Numbered from the stretch's first letter, positions 33,261 through 45,014 are shown. The stretch: DNA of 64,000 nt from Prorocentrum cordatum (GCA_963575745.1 CAUYUJ010000889.1:1-64000); one strand, 5' to 3'. The notes: generated by a model from the sequence alone, not told the origin. Numbers and translations: made by a program.

Positions 33261-33499
33261 TCCCGTCCTTCGTCGGGCCTGCCTCGCGATACTGTTTGGT
33301 ACGAGGTCGCGCGGAGCTAAATCGAACGCCGAGCACGCTTGCCTCGCGATACGCGCAGCTGGGTCCTTCGCCCGGATATCTATTTCGTCTAAGAGCACCC
33401 CGGGTCCAGACCTTTGGGGAGCCAGGTCGTGAACAATCTGGGCGAAGGGCCCAACCATGTACGGGTGCGAGTGCCGCAAGGTAGGTGGCGCGGAAAATG
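33261..33499. other. spacer of the large inverted repeat
   Basis: Unique sequence except for TTGCCTCGCGATACGCG, a near-repeat of CTGCCTCGCGATACTG about 55 bp earlier. No gene seen. Confidence 0.6.
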
Positions 33500-34480
33500 G
33501 ACGGCTCCCTATGGAGCCACGGAACGGCCGTCATGTGCACGGTGGCGCCATGCGAGCCGTACCACTAGGGCTTTCGGTGGAGCTTCCTATCGGACGACGA
33601 GACGTGGAAGGCGTGTGCCGATAATGGATGCGGTGGCGCCATGCGAACCCTGCCACTGGGGCCTTCGGCGGAACTCCCTACGGGGCCGCGAAACGTGTGA
33701 GGGGCGTGCCGAGTCGGGTGCGATGGCGCGTTGCGAACCCTGCTGCTGGGGCCTTCGGTGGAGTTCCCTATGGGGCCACGAAGCGTGGGAGGGATGTGCC
33801 GATATGCTTGCGGTGGCGTCACGCGAACCCTGCCTTCGGCGGAGATTCCTACGGGGCTGGGAAACGCGTAAGGGGTGTGCCGAAATGGGTGCGATGGCGC
33901 CATGCGAACCCTGCTACTGGGGCCGTCGGTAGAGCTCCCTATGGGGCCACGAAGCGTGGGAGGGATGTGCCGACATGTGTTGCGGTAGCGCCATGCGAAC
34001 CCTGCCACTGGGGCCTTCGGTAGGTCTCATGCGAACCCTGCCACGAAACTTTTGAGCGATGCGCCGAAATGGGCGCGTTGGCGCCCTGCGAACCCTGCCA
34101 CTGGGACTTTCGGTGGAACTCTCTATCGGACGACGAGACGTGGAAGCAGTGTGCCGATGATGGGCTGGTGCCAGGCGATCCTTCCCACAGGGGGCTTCGT
34201 CGGAGCCCCCTTATGAGTTATGGAACAGCGAAGCGTTTGAGGGCTGTGCCGACATGGGTGCGATGGCGCCAGGCGAAGCGGTGGAGCCCTGAACTGGGGC
34301 CCTCGGTGGAGCTCCCGATGAAACCACCAAACGTGTGAGGGGTGTGCCGACAGTGGTGCGGTGTCGCCATGCGAACCCTCCCACGCGGGCCTTCGGTTGA
34401 GCCCATTTAGGGGGCCACGTAGCGTGTGAGGGGTGTGCCGAAATGGATGAGGTGGTGCCATGCGAAAACGAAGCGCCTGA
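33500..34480 (-). repeat. ~90-bp satellite array, right arm (inverted)
   Basis: The units are reverse complements of the left arm: GCGGTGGCGCCATGCGAACC, CTGCCACTGGGGCCTTCGGY, GGGGCCACGAAGCGTGGGAG, GGATGTGCCGA. GCGAACCCTG occurs at about 33643, 33733, 33823, 33904 and 33995, a period near 90 bp, with some truncated units after 34020. Confidence 0.88.
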
Positions 34481-34484
34481 GGGA

Positions 34485-35025
34485 TGATAACGCTAATGAC
34501 GACGATGACGACGACGACGACGACGGTGACGATGAGGAGGAGAACGAGGAGGACGATTACGATGATGATGGTGTTGCTGCTAATCATGCTTATGACGACA
34601 GTGGAACTACTGTTGCTGGTGCTGTTGCTTCTGATGCTGCTGATGATGATGCTGATGATGATGATGATGACGATGCTGCTGCTGATGATGATAACGATGC
34701 TACTGATGATGCTGCTGTTCCTGATGCTGCTGCTGCTGATGACGATGTTGATGAAGATGATGATGACGATGCTGATGATGATTATGTTGATGGTGATTAT
34801 GATAATGTTGTGAATGATGATGCTGATGCTGATGCTGATGCCGATGATGATTATGCTGGTGATGATGGTGGTGATGGTGGTGGTGTTGATGCTGTTGATG
34901 CCGATGATGATGTTGATGTTGATGCTGTTTGTGATGATGACGATGATGATGATGATGCTGCCGTTGCTGGTGTCGATGCTGTTGATGGTGATGATGATGA
35001 CGACGGCGGCGACAATGCCGACGAC

Positions 35026-35069
<44 letters not shown>

Positions 35070-35196
35070 GGATGATGGTGATGGTGATGGTGATGGTGAT
35101 GGTGATGGTGATGACGATGGTGCCGACGGTGATGATGACGGTGATGACGTTTATGACGCTGACGATGCTGACGATGATGTTGATGATGGATGATGT

Positions 35197-35252
<56 letters not shown>

Positions 35253-35340
35253 CTGCTGATGCTGATGCTGATGCTGATGCTGATGCTGATGCTGATGCTG
35301 ATGCTGATGCTGATGCTGATGATGACCATGGCGATGGTGA
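34485..35340. repeat. (GAT)n/(GATGCT)n microsatellite
   Basis: About 850 bp of GAT triplets with GCT, GAC, GGT and TGT interruptions. It includes a pure GAT run near 35195-35250 and about 13 GATGCT hexamers at 35250-35325. The frames encode poly-Asp/Ala, poly-Met and poly-His/Ile and are not genes. Confidence 0.95.
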
Positions 35341-35524
35341 TGACGATGGTGACGAGGAGCGAGGGGGATGGAGGGGAGACGATGAGGAGTGCAGGCGGGG
35401 CGCTGCTGATTCAAAACGAGGACACATCACCACATGATGGATGGGACACTACCGGAGACGTTTCCAACCCCTCCTCCACACGAGACGGTAATTTGCATGA
35501 ACGCTCCATACAAAAGAACTCTCC

Positions 35525-35820
35525 ATGTGCACGATCTGCGCTGCCCTGCACTCTGCCTTGCCTCCCAAGAGCCCACGAACGTGGCGACAGATGCGCAGCT
35601 TGCAGCCCCCGAGGGAGCCGCGAGGTCTCGAAGTGATCTGCGCTGCCCTGCTCACCGCCGTGCATCCCAGGAGCCCACGAAAGTGGCGACAGTCGCGCAG
35701 TTCGCAGCCCCCGAGGGAGCCCCGAGGTCTCGAAGTGATCTGCGCTGCCCTGTACTCTGCCATGTTCCCAGGAGCCCACGAATGTTGCGACAGTTGTTCA
35801 GTTCGCAGCACCCCGTTAAG
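35525..35820 (-). repeat. 102-bp tandem array, copy C (inverted)
   Basis: Three units; GAGCCCACGA recurs at 35569, 35671 and 35772 (102 and 101 bp). The reverse complement gives CTCGGGGGCTGCRAACTGCG, CTGTCGCCACTTTCGTGGGC, the same core as copies A and B. The downstream flank (35840-35890) is purine-rich AGG sequence, mirroring the TCC tracts beside copies A and B. Confidence 0.85.
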
Positions 35821-35849
35821 CACAAGATGCAGGAGGACCCACAAGATGC

Positions 35850-36362
35850 AGGAAGAGGTAGGTTGAGGAGGTGGGCAGGGAGACGCGCGAGTAGTGCTGT
35901 ATTCAAGACGAGAGCCCAACACACAGGATGGTTGGAACAAATCAAGGCGTCGAATGTCCTGGGCTATGGGAGGGCATTCCGACACGTCTCCTGCGTCTCA
36001 GACGCTTGCCTGTCTTCTGAGACCAAGATGATTACGCTCCGCGCGTCGCGGTCTGGACTGGAGAGCTGCCTTTCTCCAGCGGGGGCGGCTCGACTGTGCG
36101 AAGATAACCGCGCATCGTGGGCGTGCGACGCGCGAAGTTAGGTGACCCAGGCAAGACGCCGTGGCTTTTCACGCATCCGCCGCCTCGGGAGGCGGGGGAT
36201 GGAGACAGGTTTTCGGAGCCCCTGGGGCCCAAGAGTGCCCATATCTACAGCCCACTGGTGCCCTGTGAGATCGGTTCTGCGGGAGGGGAACGTGGATAAA
36301 CTCAAGCCTCGCACTTCCTCAGCAGCCTGGAAGAAGCAGCCGATCCTTTCGAGTAGCCCCCC
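35850..36362. other. no supported gene
   Basis: Unique-looking sequence with short frames only; nothing recognised. Confidence 0.5.
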
Positions 36363-36839
36363 ATGCCGTTTCAGAAGGCCGCCCCCTTCCCCCCTCGTCC
36401 CCCCGTTCGTGCATGCATCCAAAGCAGGAGCTTTGAGTTCGAAGTCAAGGGGATCGCGACAGCCGATGAACATATCACGGACATGTCGAGGTGGCAGCAG
36501 TGGATGGATGGATTCGAGGGCGCAACCGCCATGGTCACAACGTCGAGTGCGAGTAGTGCAAACGGCAAGGATGTCTTCATCACGGTCCCTAGAGGAGGTC
36601 CTGCGAAAACCGGTAAGGGCGAGTACACCCCGTCTGATGCAGATTTCCCGATTTCCGTGCAGTGGACAACCAACAGGCACGCGTACACCACCCTGTTCGG
36701 CGAGGAGATGATGCACGGCGCTTCGCGCGCGAGCGCGGCTGGACAGGGCTCTCCATCCGAATCGTGCCTTCCTCCTTTTGGCCGCTTTGGGGGGCGGGGC
36801 GGGGTTTCCTTCCTTGGGCCACTACGGACACGACTCTGA
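36363..36839 (+). CDS. hypothetical protein
   Basis: 158-codon frame from ATG 36363. The part from about residue 25 to 130 has ordinary, well-mixed composition (FEFEVKGIATADEHITDMSR, DADFPISVQWTTNRHAYTTL, FGEEMMHGAS), unlike the surrounding repeat frames; the last 30 residues are Gly/Pro/Arg-rich and may be intron or noncoding. No family recognised, no membrane segment or signal peptide. It could be a single exon. The opposite strand also has a 106-codon frame, which I consider the shadow. Confidence 0.35.
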   Translation: MPFQKAAPFPPRPPVRACIQSRSFEFEVKGIATADEHITDMSRWQQWMDGFEGATAMVTTSSASSANGKDVFITVPRGGPAKTGKGEYTPSDADFPISVQWTTNRHAYTTLFGEEMMHGASRASAAGQGSPSESCLPPFGRFGGRGGVSFLGPLRTRL

Positions 36840-37540
36840 AATCAGTACTACCTGGGGCTCACGATGGGCTCTGGTTTTCGAGCCGTTCCTTCGATTCAGG
36901 TCGGAGAACCTACTCGTGGCCGATGCTCGCCGTGGCCAGAAAAGCTCCTCCGTTCCTTACCCCGCGTTCCTTATGGTGGCACGATGAGTGTACGTGGTTC
37001 TCGCGGTCATTTTGAGCCCCTCCCGGGGGTCCTCTCATTTGAGCCCTTTGGTGCCGTCTCGGGGGGCTCTTGAAGCCGTATCGGGAAATAGTGTGGCTTT
37101 CCTAGTTTGCCCTGGTCTTCTCCAGGGACCACCCTGTTCCGTCCTGAGGGCAGTTTGGGTTGCTCTGGGGATAATATTGGCGCGTTCTTCGCACCGCAAT
37201 GGAGCCACCTTGAGGTTTCTCATGGACTATCTGGGACCCCTGTTGTGCTCTACGCGAGCTTACTGAAAGCCATCTGGTACCATCCACTGCGGCAAGCAAG
37301 CGACCCCAGAAGAATCCTAGAGCTGCCGCTGGTGACCATGCATTGCATGACAGAGCGAGTTTTGTGGACGCTTGGAAGGGAGGGGAGAGGGGGGGAGAGA
37401 CCCCCCCTCTCCCTGCCTTCGTTCCAAGGGAGGTGGGTCGAACCGTAGGATCGCCCCCCCTCCCCCCCCCCGCCCCCTCTCGCAGCAGGCAAACATTCAC
37501 CGCGGGCGTCAGCGCTTGCAAACGAGGCCGGCGACGACGG
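36840..37540. other. no supported gene
   Basis: GC-rich unique sequence, with a G/C-block stretch near 37375-37485 (GGGAGGGGAGAGGGGGGGAG and C-rich counterparts) resembling 1540-1965. Confidence 0.5.
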
Positions 37541-37544
37541 CGAT

Positions 37545-38220
37545 GAGGTTCATGGTGATGGTGACGGTGGTGGTGGTGATGGTGCAGTTGGCGCTGATGG
37601 TGCTTTTGAGGATTGCGATGATGATATTGACGATGACGATGATGGTGATGAGGATGAGGATGAGGATGAGGATGAGGATGCTGTTGCTGCTGATGATGAC
37701 GATCATGATGCCGATGATGATGATGATGATTACGATGATGATGATGATGGTGATGATGATGGTAATGGTGATGGTGGTGATGATGGTGTTTATGATGACG
37801 ATCATGATTATGATGATGTTGTTGATGATGATGATGATGACGACGGCGATGGCGATGGCGATGACGATGACGATGACGATGACGATGATGCTGCTGCTAA
37901 TTATTATGATGCTGATGCTGATGCTGATGCTGTTGCTGATGCTGGCGATGATGAAGTCGGTGGGGGTAGTGATGATGATGATGATGCTGATTCTGATACT
38001 GGCGATATTTATGGCGATGGTACTGATACGGACGACGATGATGATGACGATGAAGACGACGATACTAATGATGATGACGACGGCGACGACGATGATGATT
38101 ATGCTGATTAGTATTATGAGGATGGTGATGATGATGAGGATTACTGTGACGATTTCGATGATAAAGACGATGATGCTGCTGATGGTGATGATGATGATGA
38201 CGACGACGAAGACGATGATC
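37545..38220. repeat. (GAT)n microsatellite
   Basis: About 675 bp of GAT/GATGAC/GATGCT triplets; poly-Met and poly-Ile frames are artefacts. Confidence 0.95.
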
Positions 38221-38224
38221 GGCT

Positions 38225-38645
38225 TAATGTCCCGCCCGCCCGATCGACCCGCCCGTCAGGGCCCTCGTGTGCCAACGCGACGATGTATCACACTTGAATG
38301 TCCCGCCCGCTAGACCCGTTTCATGTCCTGCATCCCCTATCCGACCCACGCGTTGTAGGATCTTGCGTACCATCTCGAACATGCATAATCGTTTAGTGAC
38401 TCGCCCGCCCGTCCCGACCCGCCCGTTCGGGCTCTCGCATGCCAACTCGATTATGCACCGCGCGTTCGTGTCCCGCCCACCCGACCCGTACAATGCCCCG
38501 CAAGGGCTATTTGATCTGCGTGTTAGGGCTTTTGTATGCAAACCCGAGTCTGCATCATATTTTGACGACCCGCCCGCCCGACACGCCCGTTAGGGCTCTC
38601 GCATGCCAACTCGATTACGCCTCACACTTTAATTTCCCGCCCTCC
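38225..38645. repeat. CCCGCCCGCCCGA-containing 70-100 bp repeats
   Basis: Four or five imperfect units carrying CCCGCCCGCCCGACYCG, GTTAGGGCTCTCGCATGCCA and ACTCGATTATGCACC, sandwiched between two GAT microsatellites. Confidence 0.7.
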
Positions 38646-38782
38646 CGATGGTGATGATGATGATGAGTTGTTGCTTCTGCTGTTGATGACGCTGATGATG
38701 TTGATGATGTTGATGATGATGATGATGATGATGATAATGATGGCGGCGACGACGATGATGATGGCTTTGTTGATGATGGTGA

Positions 38783-38816
<34 letters not shown>

Positions 38817-38937
38817 GATGACGATGACGACTACGACGACGACGTGAATTATGATACTGGCGAATGGTGATGATGACGATGACGATGATGATGACGATGA
38901 TGATGGTGATCATGATGATGACGACGGTGACAACGAC

Positions 38938-39007
<70 letters not shown>

Positions 39008-39115
39008 ATTATCATGTTGATTAGATTGTGACGTTGGTAACGGTGGTGATGATCGTGAGGAAGGTGATGGTGGTGTTGCTGGTGATGATGCTGATGATGA
39101 TGCTGGTGGGGCTCT
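38646..39115. repeat. (GAT)n microsatellite
   Basis: GAT triplets with GGT/GAC interruptions, including an uninterrupted run at about 38937-39005. Confidence 0.95.
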
Positions 39116-39119
39116 TAAG

Positions 39120-39920
39120 AGAGAGGGTTATATATGTGGGGGGGAGGGGGCCAAAGCAGGCAAACCGCCTGAACCATCGCCACAATCTGGGCGCAAACGG
39201 GCGAGTATTACACCCCCCAGCGGCTCCGCCGCGGGGTGTTGAACGAGCGCCTCGTTAGAGACATCCTCACGACCTGATTGAAAATTGGGCCCTAGCTACG
39301 AAATGAGCAAACCGCCCCGAGTGTAATATCCCCAGTCGCTGCCCCTTGACGTGCCCAAATGCCACGCCTGCTACGTCGCGGTGACCATACTGTGATTGTG
39401 AATGATCATGCTGTGAGTGGCATTCGTGTACGAGTCTGACCATGACGTGGCTGGGTATGAGGAGTGGATCTAAGTGCGAGTTGTCTGTGTATGAGTGAGT
39501 CAATTATGAGCAGACCCGAATATCAGTGCCGAGAGGAGTAAGAACATCAGTGGATCTGAATGTGGGCGAGTATTGGCATGAGTGATCTGAGTGTTGGCTG
39601 TGATGAGGGGGAGGAAGGAGGCGGTATGGAGGAAGGAGGCAGGCGGATCATCACACCAATAACAAGAACCCCATACTTCGGAGATTGCGGGGACAATGAC
39701 TAGACCAGAGCCCTGCACCCCATCTTTCTGCGGCATTCTTCGAGCTGGATCGGTCCCGGAGGGTCCCAGGCCCCGACACAGGGCAAGAACGCCAGTTGCG
39801 AAAAAATGCGACGCTTGGATCTCAGAGGGAACTGTTCCCTCCCAAGGAGATGAATCTTGAGAGGGGTGGGCGTCTCCGACTCCCAGTGCCCCAAGGGGTC
39901 GGCGGACGTCATCTACGGTC
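39120..39920. other. no supported gene
   Basis: Contains two related sites, GGGCGAGTATTACACCCCCC near 39200 and CCCGAGTGTAATATCCCC near 39315, forming an imperfect inverted pair. Otherwise nothing recognised, apart from a possible upstream continuation of the following gene. Confidence 0.4.
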
Positions 39921-41138
39921 ATGGACGTTATCGCGGAGTGCTGTAGCATGGGTATCTTGTTGGAGATGCAGTGCCTTGAGCTCCACGAACACGCTAAGGC
40001 AGCTGGCCATCTCACCAAGTACGAAGGCGAAGATACTCACACGGAGAAGATGTCTGGCGAGCTCATCCAGGCTGTCAGAGGAGGGCGAGTTGAGACAACG
40101 GTAGTTGGTTTTCGGGTGAGTGGGGGGCCCTCGTCGCCACGGCTGGACGCGGATCGGAAAATTGCTACGTGTGGACCTCGGGAGGGTCCGCAGACCGATT
40201 TTGAGTTGCCGTGGTCTCAGCTCGCCCTGCTCCGAGGCTGTGCGAGCGCTCATGAACAGCGCCGTCACTATCACGAGATGTGTTTTCTCGCGGGTGTTCA
40301 TCTACGGCGTCTGCTTCTGCGGCACCTATCTGCACTTCCAGACCACTTATGCGAATGTGCTCTGTGTGGGCTCGGCGTCGGAGTCGTGCAACGGCGCTAA
40401 GGCGCTCTGGGTCGGCATCGGGGCGGCATTTGTGTCGATGCTCCTCGTGTTGGCGAAGATTGTTTCCATTGCCAAGTATCCTGGCGGCGCGCACGCGGGG
40501 GTGGCGCGAGGGGGGCCGGCCTTGTTGAGAAGGGGGGAGCTTCTGAGAAGGAAGGCCAGACGGGGCCAGGACGAGGACGAATCCGTTCCGGAGCATTCCG
40601 CAGTGCTCCCAGAGAGTGCCGGAACGTTCCGAAGGCCGCAGAGCCCGAGACATCCTCCGATCTGCGAGATCCCAGATACTCTCGACTCAGCATCACCCGA
40701 TCTGATCCTCTTTTGCTTTCCGGCTTCCTATAAGCCGCCTAAGAAGCCAGCGGAGCCTTCTAGGAAGGCCCTTGCCCTCCGAAAAAGCCCCCGCCTTCTG
40801 AGAAGGCCGCCCTCGCCGCGCACACCCTCCTGCTGTGCGCCACCGAGTATCAACGTAATGTGTGGGCCATCTACTCGCGCTATCAGAAAGTTCTCAAGTC
40901 CGAGCACGCTGAACTGAAGCGATTCAGCAGTTTCCTTGGGCAGATCCGTGACGCCAAGTGCAAACTGGTCCTCCTGTCCGCGCTGCTGTTCTCATCGTCT
41001 GTCATGTTCGTCTGGATCTTTGTGTGGTTGCTTGTCAAGTGGTACATGGAGACATTTGTCTGCGAAAGCCGAATGTGGAATATCCCCGCCATGCTGAACT
41101 TGACGGACCTTATGAGTGGTTGTGTCAATTTGAACTAG
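39921..41138 (+). CDS. candidate three-exon multi-pass membrane protein
   Basis: Exon 1 (39921 to about 40109) has natural text (HAKAAGHLTKYEGEDTHTEK, MSGELIQAVRGG) and ends at CGG|GTGAGT. Exon 2, most simply entered at CCGAG|GCT near 40234, keeps phase and encodes AVRALMNSAVTITRCVFSRV then two hydrophobic stretches (FIYGVCFCGTYLHF and WVGIGAAFVSMLLVLAKIVS). It is followed by AAG|TAT near 40477. Exon 3, entered at GAG|TAT near 40848, reads YQRNVWAIYSRYQKVLKSEH, a basic helix, then a long hydrophobic segment (LVLLSALLFSSSVMFVWIFV) and stops at TAG 41136. Phases are consistent throughout. The second intron would lack a standard donor and is bounded by AGTAT at both ends. Family unknown; it could extend upstream. 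Confidence 0.5.
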
Positions 41139-41699
41139 CAGGCAAAAGGCCAATGAGCCAATCATTTTCCTGTGTTTCACGTGCGTCTGGCAGCGCGCTA
41201 GAAATAGTGACCAGTGCGTCAGATGGCACGTCAGGACTGGCATCTCAAGACCCGAATGACAAACATGTGAGGCCAATGAACTCGCGCGTGCGTCTCGGGA
41301 GGTCGGGCAAGGCTCCACCACGCTGGCAAAAGGCATCTGCGCACCACTATGCCCTTGTGTGTAATTCTGTAAGGGCCCATGAGCTTAAGTGTATATGTAG
41401 AGTGTGCCTCAGTGTGTTCAGTTACATGTCCGTTCCGTTGGCATTTTGGTCATAGGCACCTTTAGCAACCTGCGTTCTTGTCCGAGCGCCCAGAACAAAC
41501 AGCGCCTCTCTCCATCCCATCTGCGATGCAGCAAGTGTGAGGAGGGCTTCGTTGAACAGTGGTAGCGGAGCTCCTCGACCATGCCAGGTACGGGGAGCTC
41601 GGACGCTGATGCGCCTCCGCACGATCCGATCTTCATGCAGCTGCCGCAGAACAAGGGGCCGGAGAAGGCTCGAAACAACAGGACGTCGGCGAGGAGTCA

Positions 41700-43120
41700 G
41701 AGTCAGGCGCGCAGGACGTCGGCGCGACCCTGCGCAGTGTAGGAGCTGGTAGCATGAAAGGGCTGGTGGACATGATCAGAAATGTCGTTCAGGAGGAGCT
41801 GCTATGTGCTAAAGGTGCCATTTCGCAGGACGCAGCTCCGGAGGAGATGAGTTGGAAACGCGAACCGTGGGAGCCAGAGGAGCCCTCTAAGCATTGGAAG
41901 TCTTCTGGGGAGCTACAGTCAAACTGGAGCGAGAATCAGGGACAATGCGAGGAATGGCGCACCGACGGTTACGACAGGTGGAAGAATGACTACGAGCAGT
42001 AGCAGGCGCGCTCGGACAGCTCCTGGCGGTGGGACGCCGGCGAGAGCTGGACAGCGACCTGGACGGACTGGTCTACTGCCAAGTGGAAGTCCGAGAAGGG
42101 CGACTACTCGGAGCCCTGGAAGGGCTGGCAGGACTTCGAGCTGTGGCGACGAAAGATATGTCGTTGGGAGCAACACACGGACGTGGCGATTTCTCGCCGC
42201 GCAGACCGCGTGATGAAGGCCCTTGGGATAGAGCTGCAGAGAAAGCTAGAGCATCTCACAGACGAAGTTCTGAGCAGCGGGTGCGAATTACGGCCACTTT
42301 GGGATATCTTGACTTGCTGTCAGGAGAACGTCGAGGAGACGAGAAACGCAACACGACGCGAAAATACCTTCTCCTACTGCAGTTTCAGAGGAGACCTCAG
42401 GAGTCATTGACAGATTTCACAGCGAGGTTAGATCTGCAGTTTGATCGACTCAGAGTTCAGGGCATGGAGGTTCCAGACGACTGGAAGAGGACGTTTGCTG
42501 AAGAGGGAGCCTCCCTCGACGATCACAGTGCTCAGCTGGTCAGGGTACTCACGCGAGATAGAGGTGACTATCAGTCGGTCCTGAGGGCGCTTCGGGAGTT
42601 GGACATCTCCAAGAAGGAGACGCTCACGACGGCCAAGCTGAAGACCATGATGACGACATCGGGTAATTGCTCACGAGAGACATTCGCGAACGACGGGGGG
42701 TCGGATCCAGAGCTGTTGGACTACGACGACGTTTCCAGCATGTGCACTAACGATGAGATGGTGTTGGTTATGAGCGCTGGAGAGCCGAGATCTCTGCGAG
42801 ACGGAGGCCCCAGAGGTGCCAATCGAGACGCAGACTCAACGGGGAAAGACTTGGAAACAGAATGGGGACTTCAAAAGACAGCTGAAGACAGGGCGCAAGT
42901 ATTACTCTCAGACACCTCCTTCTCCTCCGGGGGGCCAGAAACCTGGGCGAGATCGACCTGCGGGACAGCGTGGACAGGGCGGGCCCTTCAGGCCCAGGAG
43001 ATAGAGGATGCCGCTGACGGAGGTCATGAGACGAACGCGCTGTCGACTATGTCGGCAAGAGGGACTGGGGCAACGAGCGCCCCCAGGCAGCCGGCAAGAC
43101 ATCAGGCTCGGGTTCGGAGA
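41700..43120 (+). pseudogene. copia Gag and degenerate zinc knuckle
   Basis: Frames joined across a stop (TAG at 42000) and a shift near 42270 read MKGLVDMIRNVVQEEL, WKGWQDFELWRRKICRWEQH, RRADRVMKALGIELQRKLEH, then GYLDLLSGERRGDEKRNTTR, FQRRPQESLTDFTARLDLQF, DDWKRTFAEEGASLDDHSAQ and VLRALRELDISKKE. This is the helical Gag of dinoflagellate copia elements as I recall it. At about 43014-43100 LTEVMRRTRCRLCRQEGLGQ is a CCHC knuckle in which the His and last Cys are lost. Role: capsid and RNA packaging. Confidence 0.75.
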
Positions 43121-43155
43121 GCAAGCCGAAAGCCAAGGAGACGAACTTCATTTTC

Positions 43156-43917
43156 TTGAGCGAGGAGGTGTCCAGCCCGGGGCAGAGCTCGTTCACGCTC
43201 CTGGCGGGCTCGGAAACTCAACGCCCGGTGGGCGACGCCCGCGCCAGAGTGTCTGACAACAGCGGGGTCGTGCTGAAGACCTCTGGGCGCACCGCCATGC
43301 CAGCGCCGCCGGGGCGCAGCATCGTGGACGCCGCGGCGGGCCAGGGACCGATCGGAAAGAACTCTCTTGCTCTGTTTGGCGAGAGAGCAGCTGACGAAGG
43401 ATATCGATCTGTCTCGCTACCTCCCAGACGCTCTTCCGCCAGAGGAATAGGAGGCTCAGCCAAAGTGATCGACGACGTTTTGCTGCCTACGGGGATTCAG
43501 AAGCACATGTGCATCCTGGAGGTAGATGTTATGGAAGATGATGCCCCACCTCTGATGCCAGTAGGATTGCTCGAGGCTATAGGCGCAGAAATCAATCTAG
43601 CAGAGAATAGGATCTTCTTTCGGTTTCTGGGCACCCAGGGTCGTCAGGTCTCTATGATTCCGCTTCCCGCGGGACATCGGTGCACTCGCATCGATGAGTT
43701 TGCGTCTCCCAAGGAGTTTTCCTGCCCGGGGGGAGTTTTGAAACGTTTTCCCGACCTGGAACCAGACTGCATTCATTTGCCGAATCAAGACGGTGCGGCA
43801 TATGTCACATCGCATCGGGCATCAGCGTCAGCCCCCCTCCTTTCTCTTCTATCTCCAGCCGGTCTCAGGAATCTAGAGCGCCCCCGACCCAGCGCCGCCC
43901 CCGCGACGACCCGTTGA
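43156..43917 (+). pseudogene. copia aspartic protease domain
   Basis: 253-codon frame. GRSIVDAAAGQGPIGKNSLA (about 43315) corresponds to the retropepsin active site (D-T/S-G/A expected; here D-A-A), RGIGGSAKVIDDVLLPTG (about 43440) to the flap region, and DAPPLMPVGLLEAIGAEINL to the C-terminal strand where PLLLP-type sequence is usual. The protease would cut the polyprotein. After residue 200 the frame decays into Arg/Pro/Ala text. Confidence 0.65.
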
Positions 43918-43985
43918 CGACGAGCGTCCACGAGAGAGATAGGAGCCCGACGAGAGGTGACGACGAATGACGAGAAAGAGACGAC

Positions 43986-44905
43986 ATGGGAAAGCCTCTT
44001 CAAGACGAAGACAAGGGACGCAATGTGGATGCGCAGCTTCTACGGCGCATCCGCGCGGATCAATGGTTGCGTCTTCGCCCGGCAGCCCATCCTGCAGTGA
44101 CTTCCAAGCATGTTGCATTCCAACAAGCCGCAGGGTCGCATGGCCGCTGCTTGGTGGCATCTGGTGAGCCGGGCGCTAGCGGTCCAGAACCCTCGTTCGT
44201 GGGAGCTCATGCACGTGACCAAGTGCGATCGTCTGTGGCCTCTGAAGGCCAGGAAGAGGGAGAAGAGGCTCCTAGTTCCTGGTGCAACAGCTCAGCTGCC
44301 GGCACCCCCTCAGCCACCTTCGAGCCGATGCGAGCGGTCAGGCCCAGTGGTGGAAATGCGACGCTTGCGAACTTCGCGCGGGATATCGTACCAAGAAGGA
44401 GGTGACCCCGAAGATCACGATGGAGAGGTGCCCGTGCTGCTGCGAGGACATCATGGACATTGTGGATCGCAACTTGATTCTACCGCCGAATCTTCGGCAG
44501 AGAGTTCTGCGAGTGGTGGCGGAAGAGCCCCGAGCGAGTCCTGTTCACCTGATGGGGCTAAACCAGATCGGCGAGGATCTGGTACAGGAGCCCGAGCTGC
44601 CCTCGGGACCCAGCCTATCCAAGGCGCGCGTGCACAAGAAGAGAGTCAACATCGAGGAGACCGCGGGGATGGGCCAGCGAATTCAGAAGACGGAGGATCA
44701 GTTGGCCGAACAGAAACAGATGATGTTGCGTATCATGAGTGTGGTGGAGGACCAGAATGCGACTCTCGAGCGTCTGGAGACTTTGTCGTCGAGCTCGACG
44801 GCGGCGCCCGCTCAGGTGAAGACCAAGGACCCGAAAGTCAAGATAGAGCAGGGCCAGTTTCACCAACTGTCATTCTGGACGACGAGAAGGGTTGGTCACA
44901 GATGA
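43986..44905 (+). pseudogene. copia zinc-binding and coiled-coil module
   Basis: The frame 44282-44905 has QAQWWKCDACELRAGYRTKK (CxxC with flanking Trp) and CPCCCEDIMD, a probable zinc-binding unit, then basic linker and a coiled coil (KTEDQLAEQKQMMLRIMSVV, EDQNATLERLETLSSS). Upstream frames 43986-44405 contain further linker. I have no defined function; similar CxxC-plus-coiled-coil segments lie between protease and integrase in dinoflagellate copia elements. Confidence 0.5.
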
Positions 44906-44984
44906 GGTCCCCAGAGCAGACCAAGTGATGCTGCCCAACTCTGTTCCTCTAGCCGCGCGACAAGATATTGTCGAGAAGGTCTCG

Positions 44985-45014
44985 GGAACTCTCTCTCTCT
45001 CTCTCTCTCTCTTG
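44985..45014. repeat. (TC)n microsatellite
   Basis: About thirteen TC dinucleotides within the copia element, between the coiled-coil module and the PPC module. Confidence 0.95.

Noticed and set aside
32390-34480. Multiple 80-240 codon frames in the satellite arms
   Set aside because: Repeat translations with a ~90-bp (30-codon) period.
34123-35433. 436-codon minus frame and 255-codon plus frame over the GAT tract
   Set aside because: Poly-Ile/Ser/His and poly-Asp/Ala from the triplet repeat.
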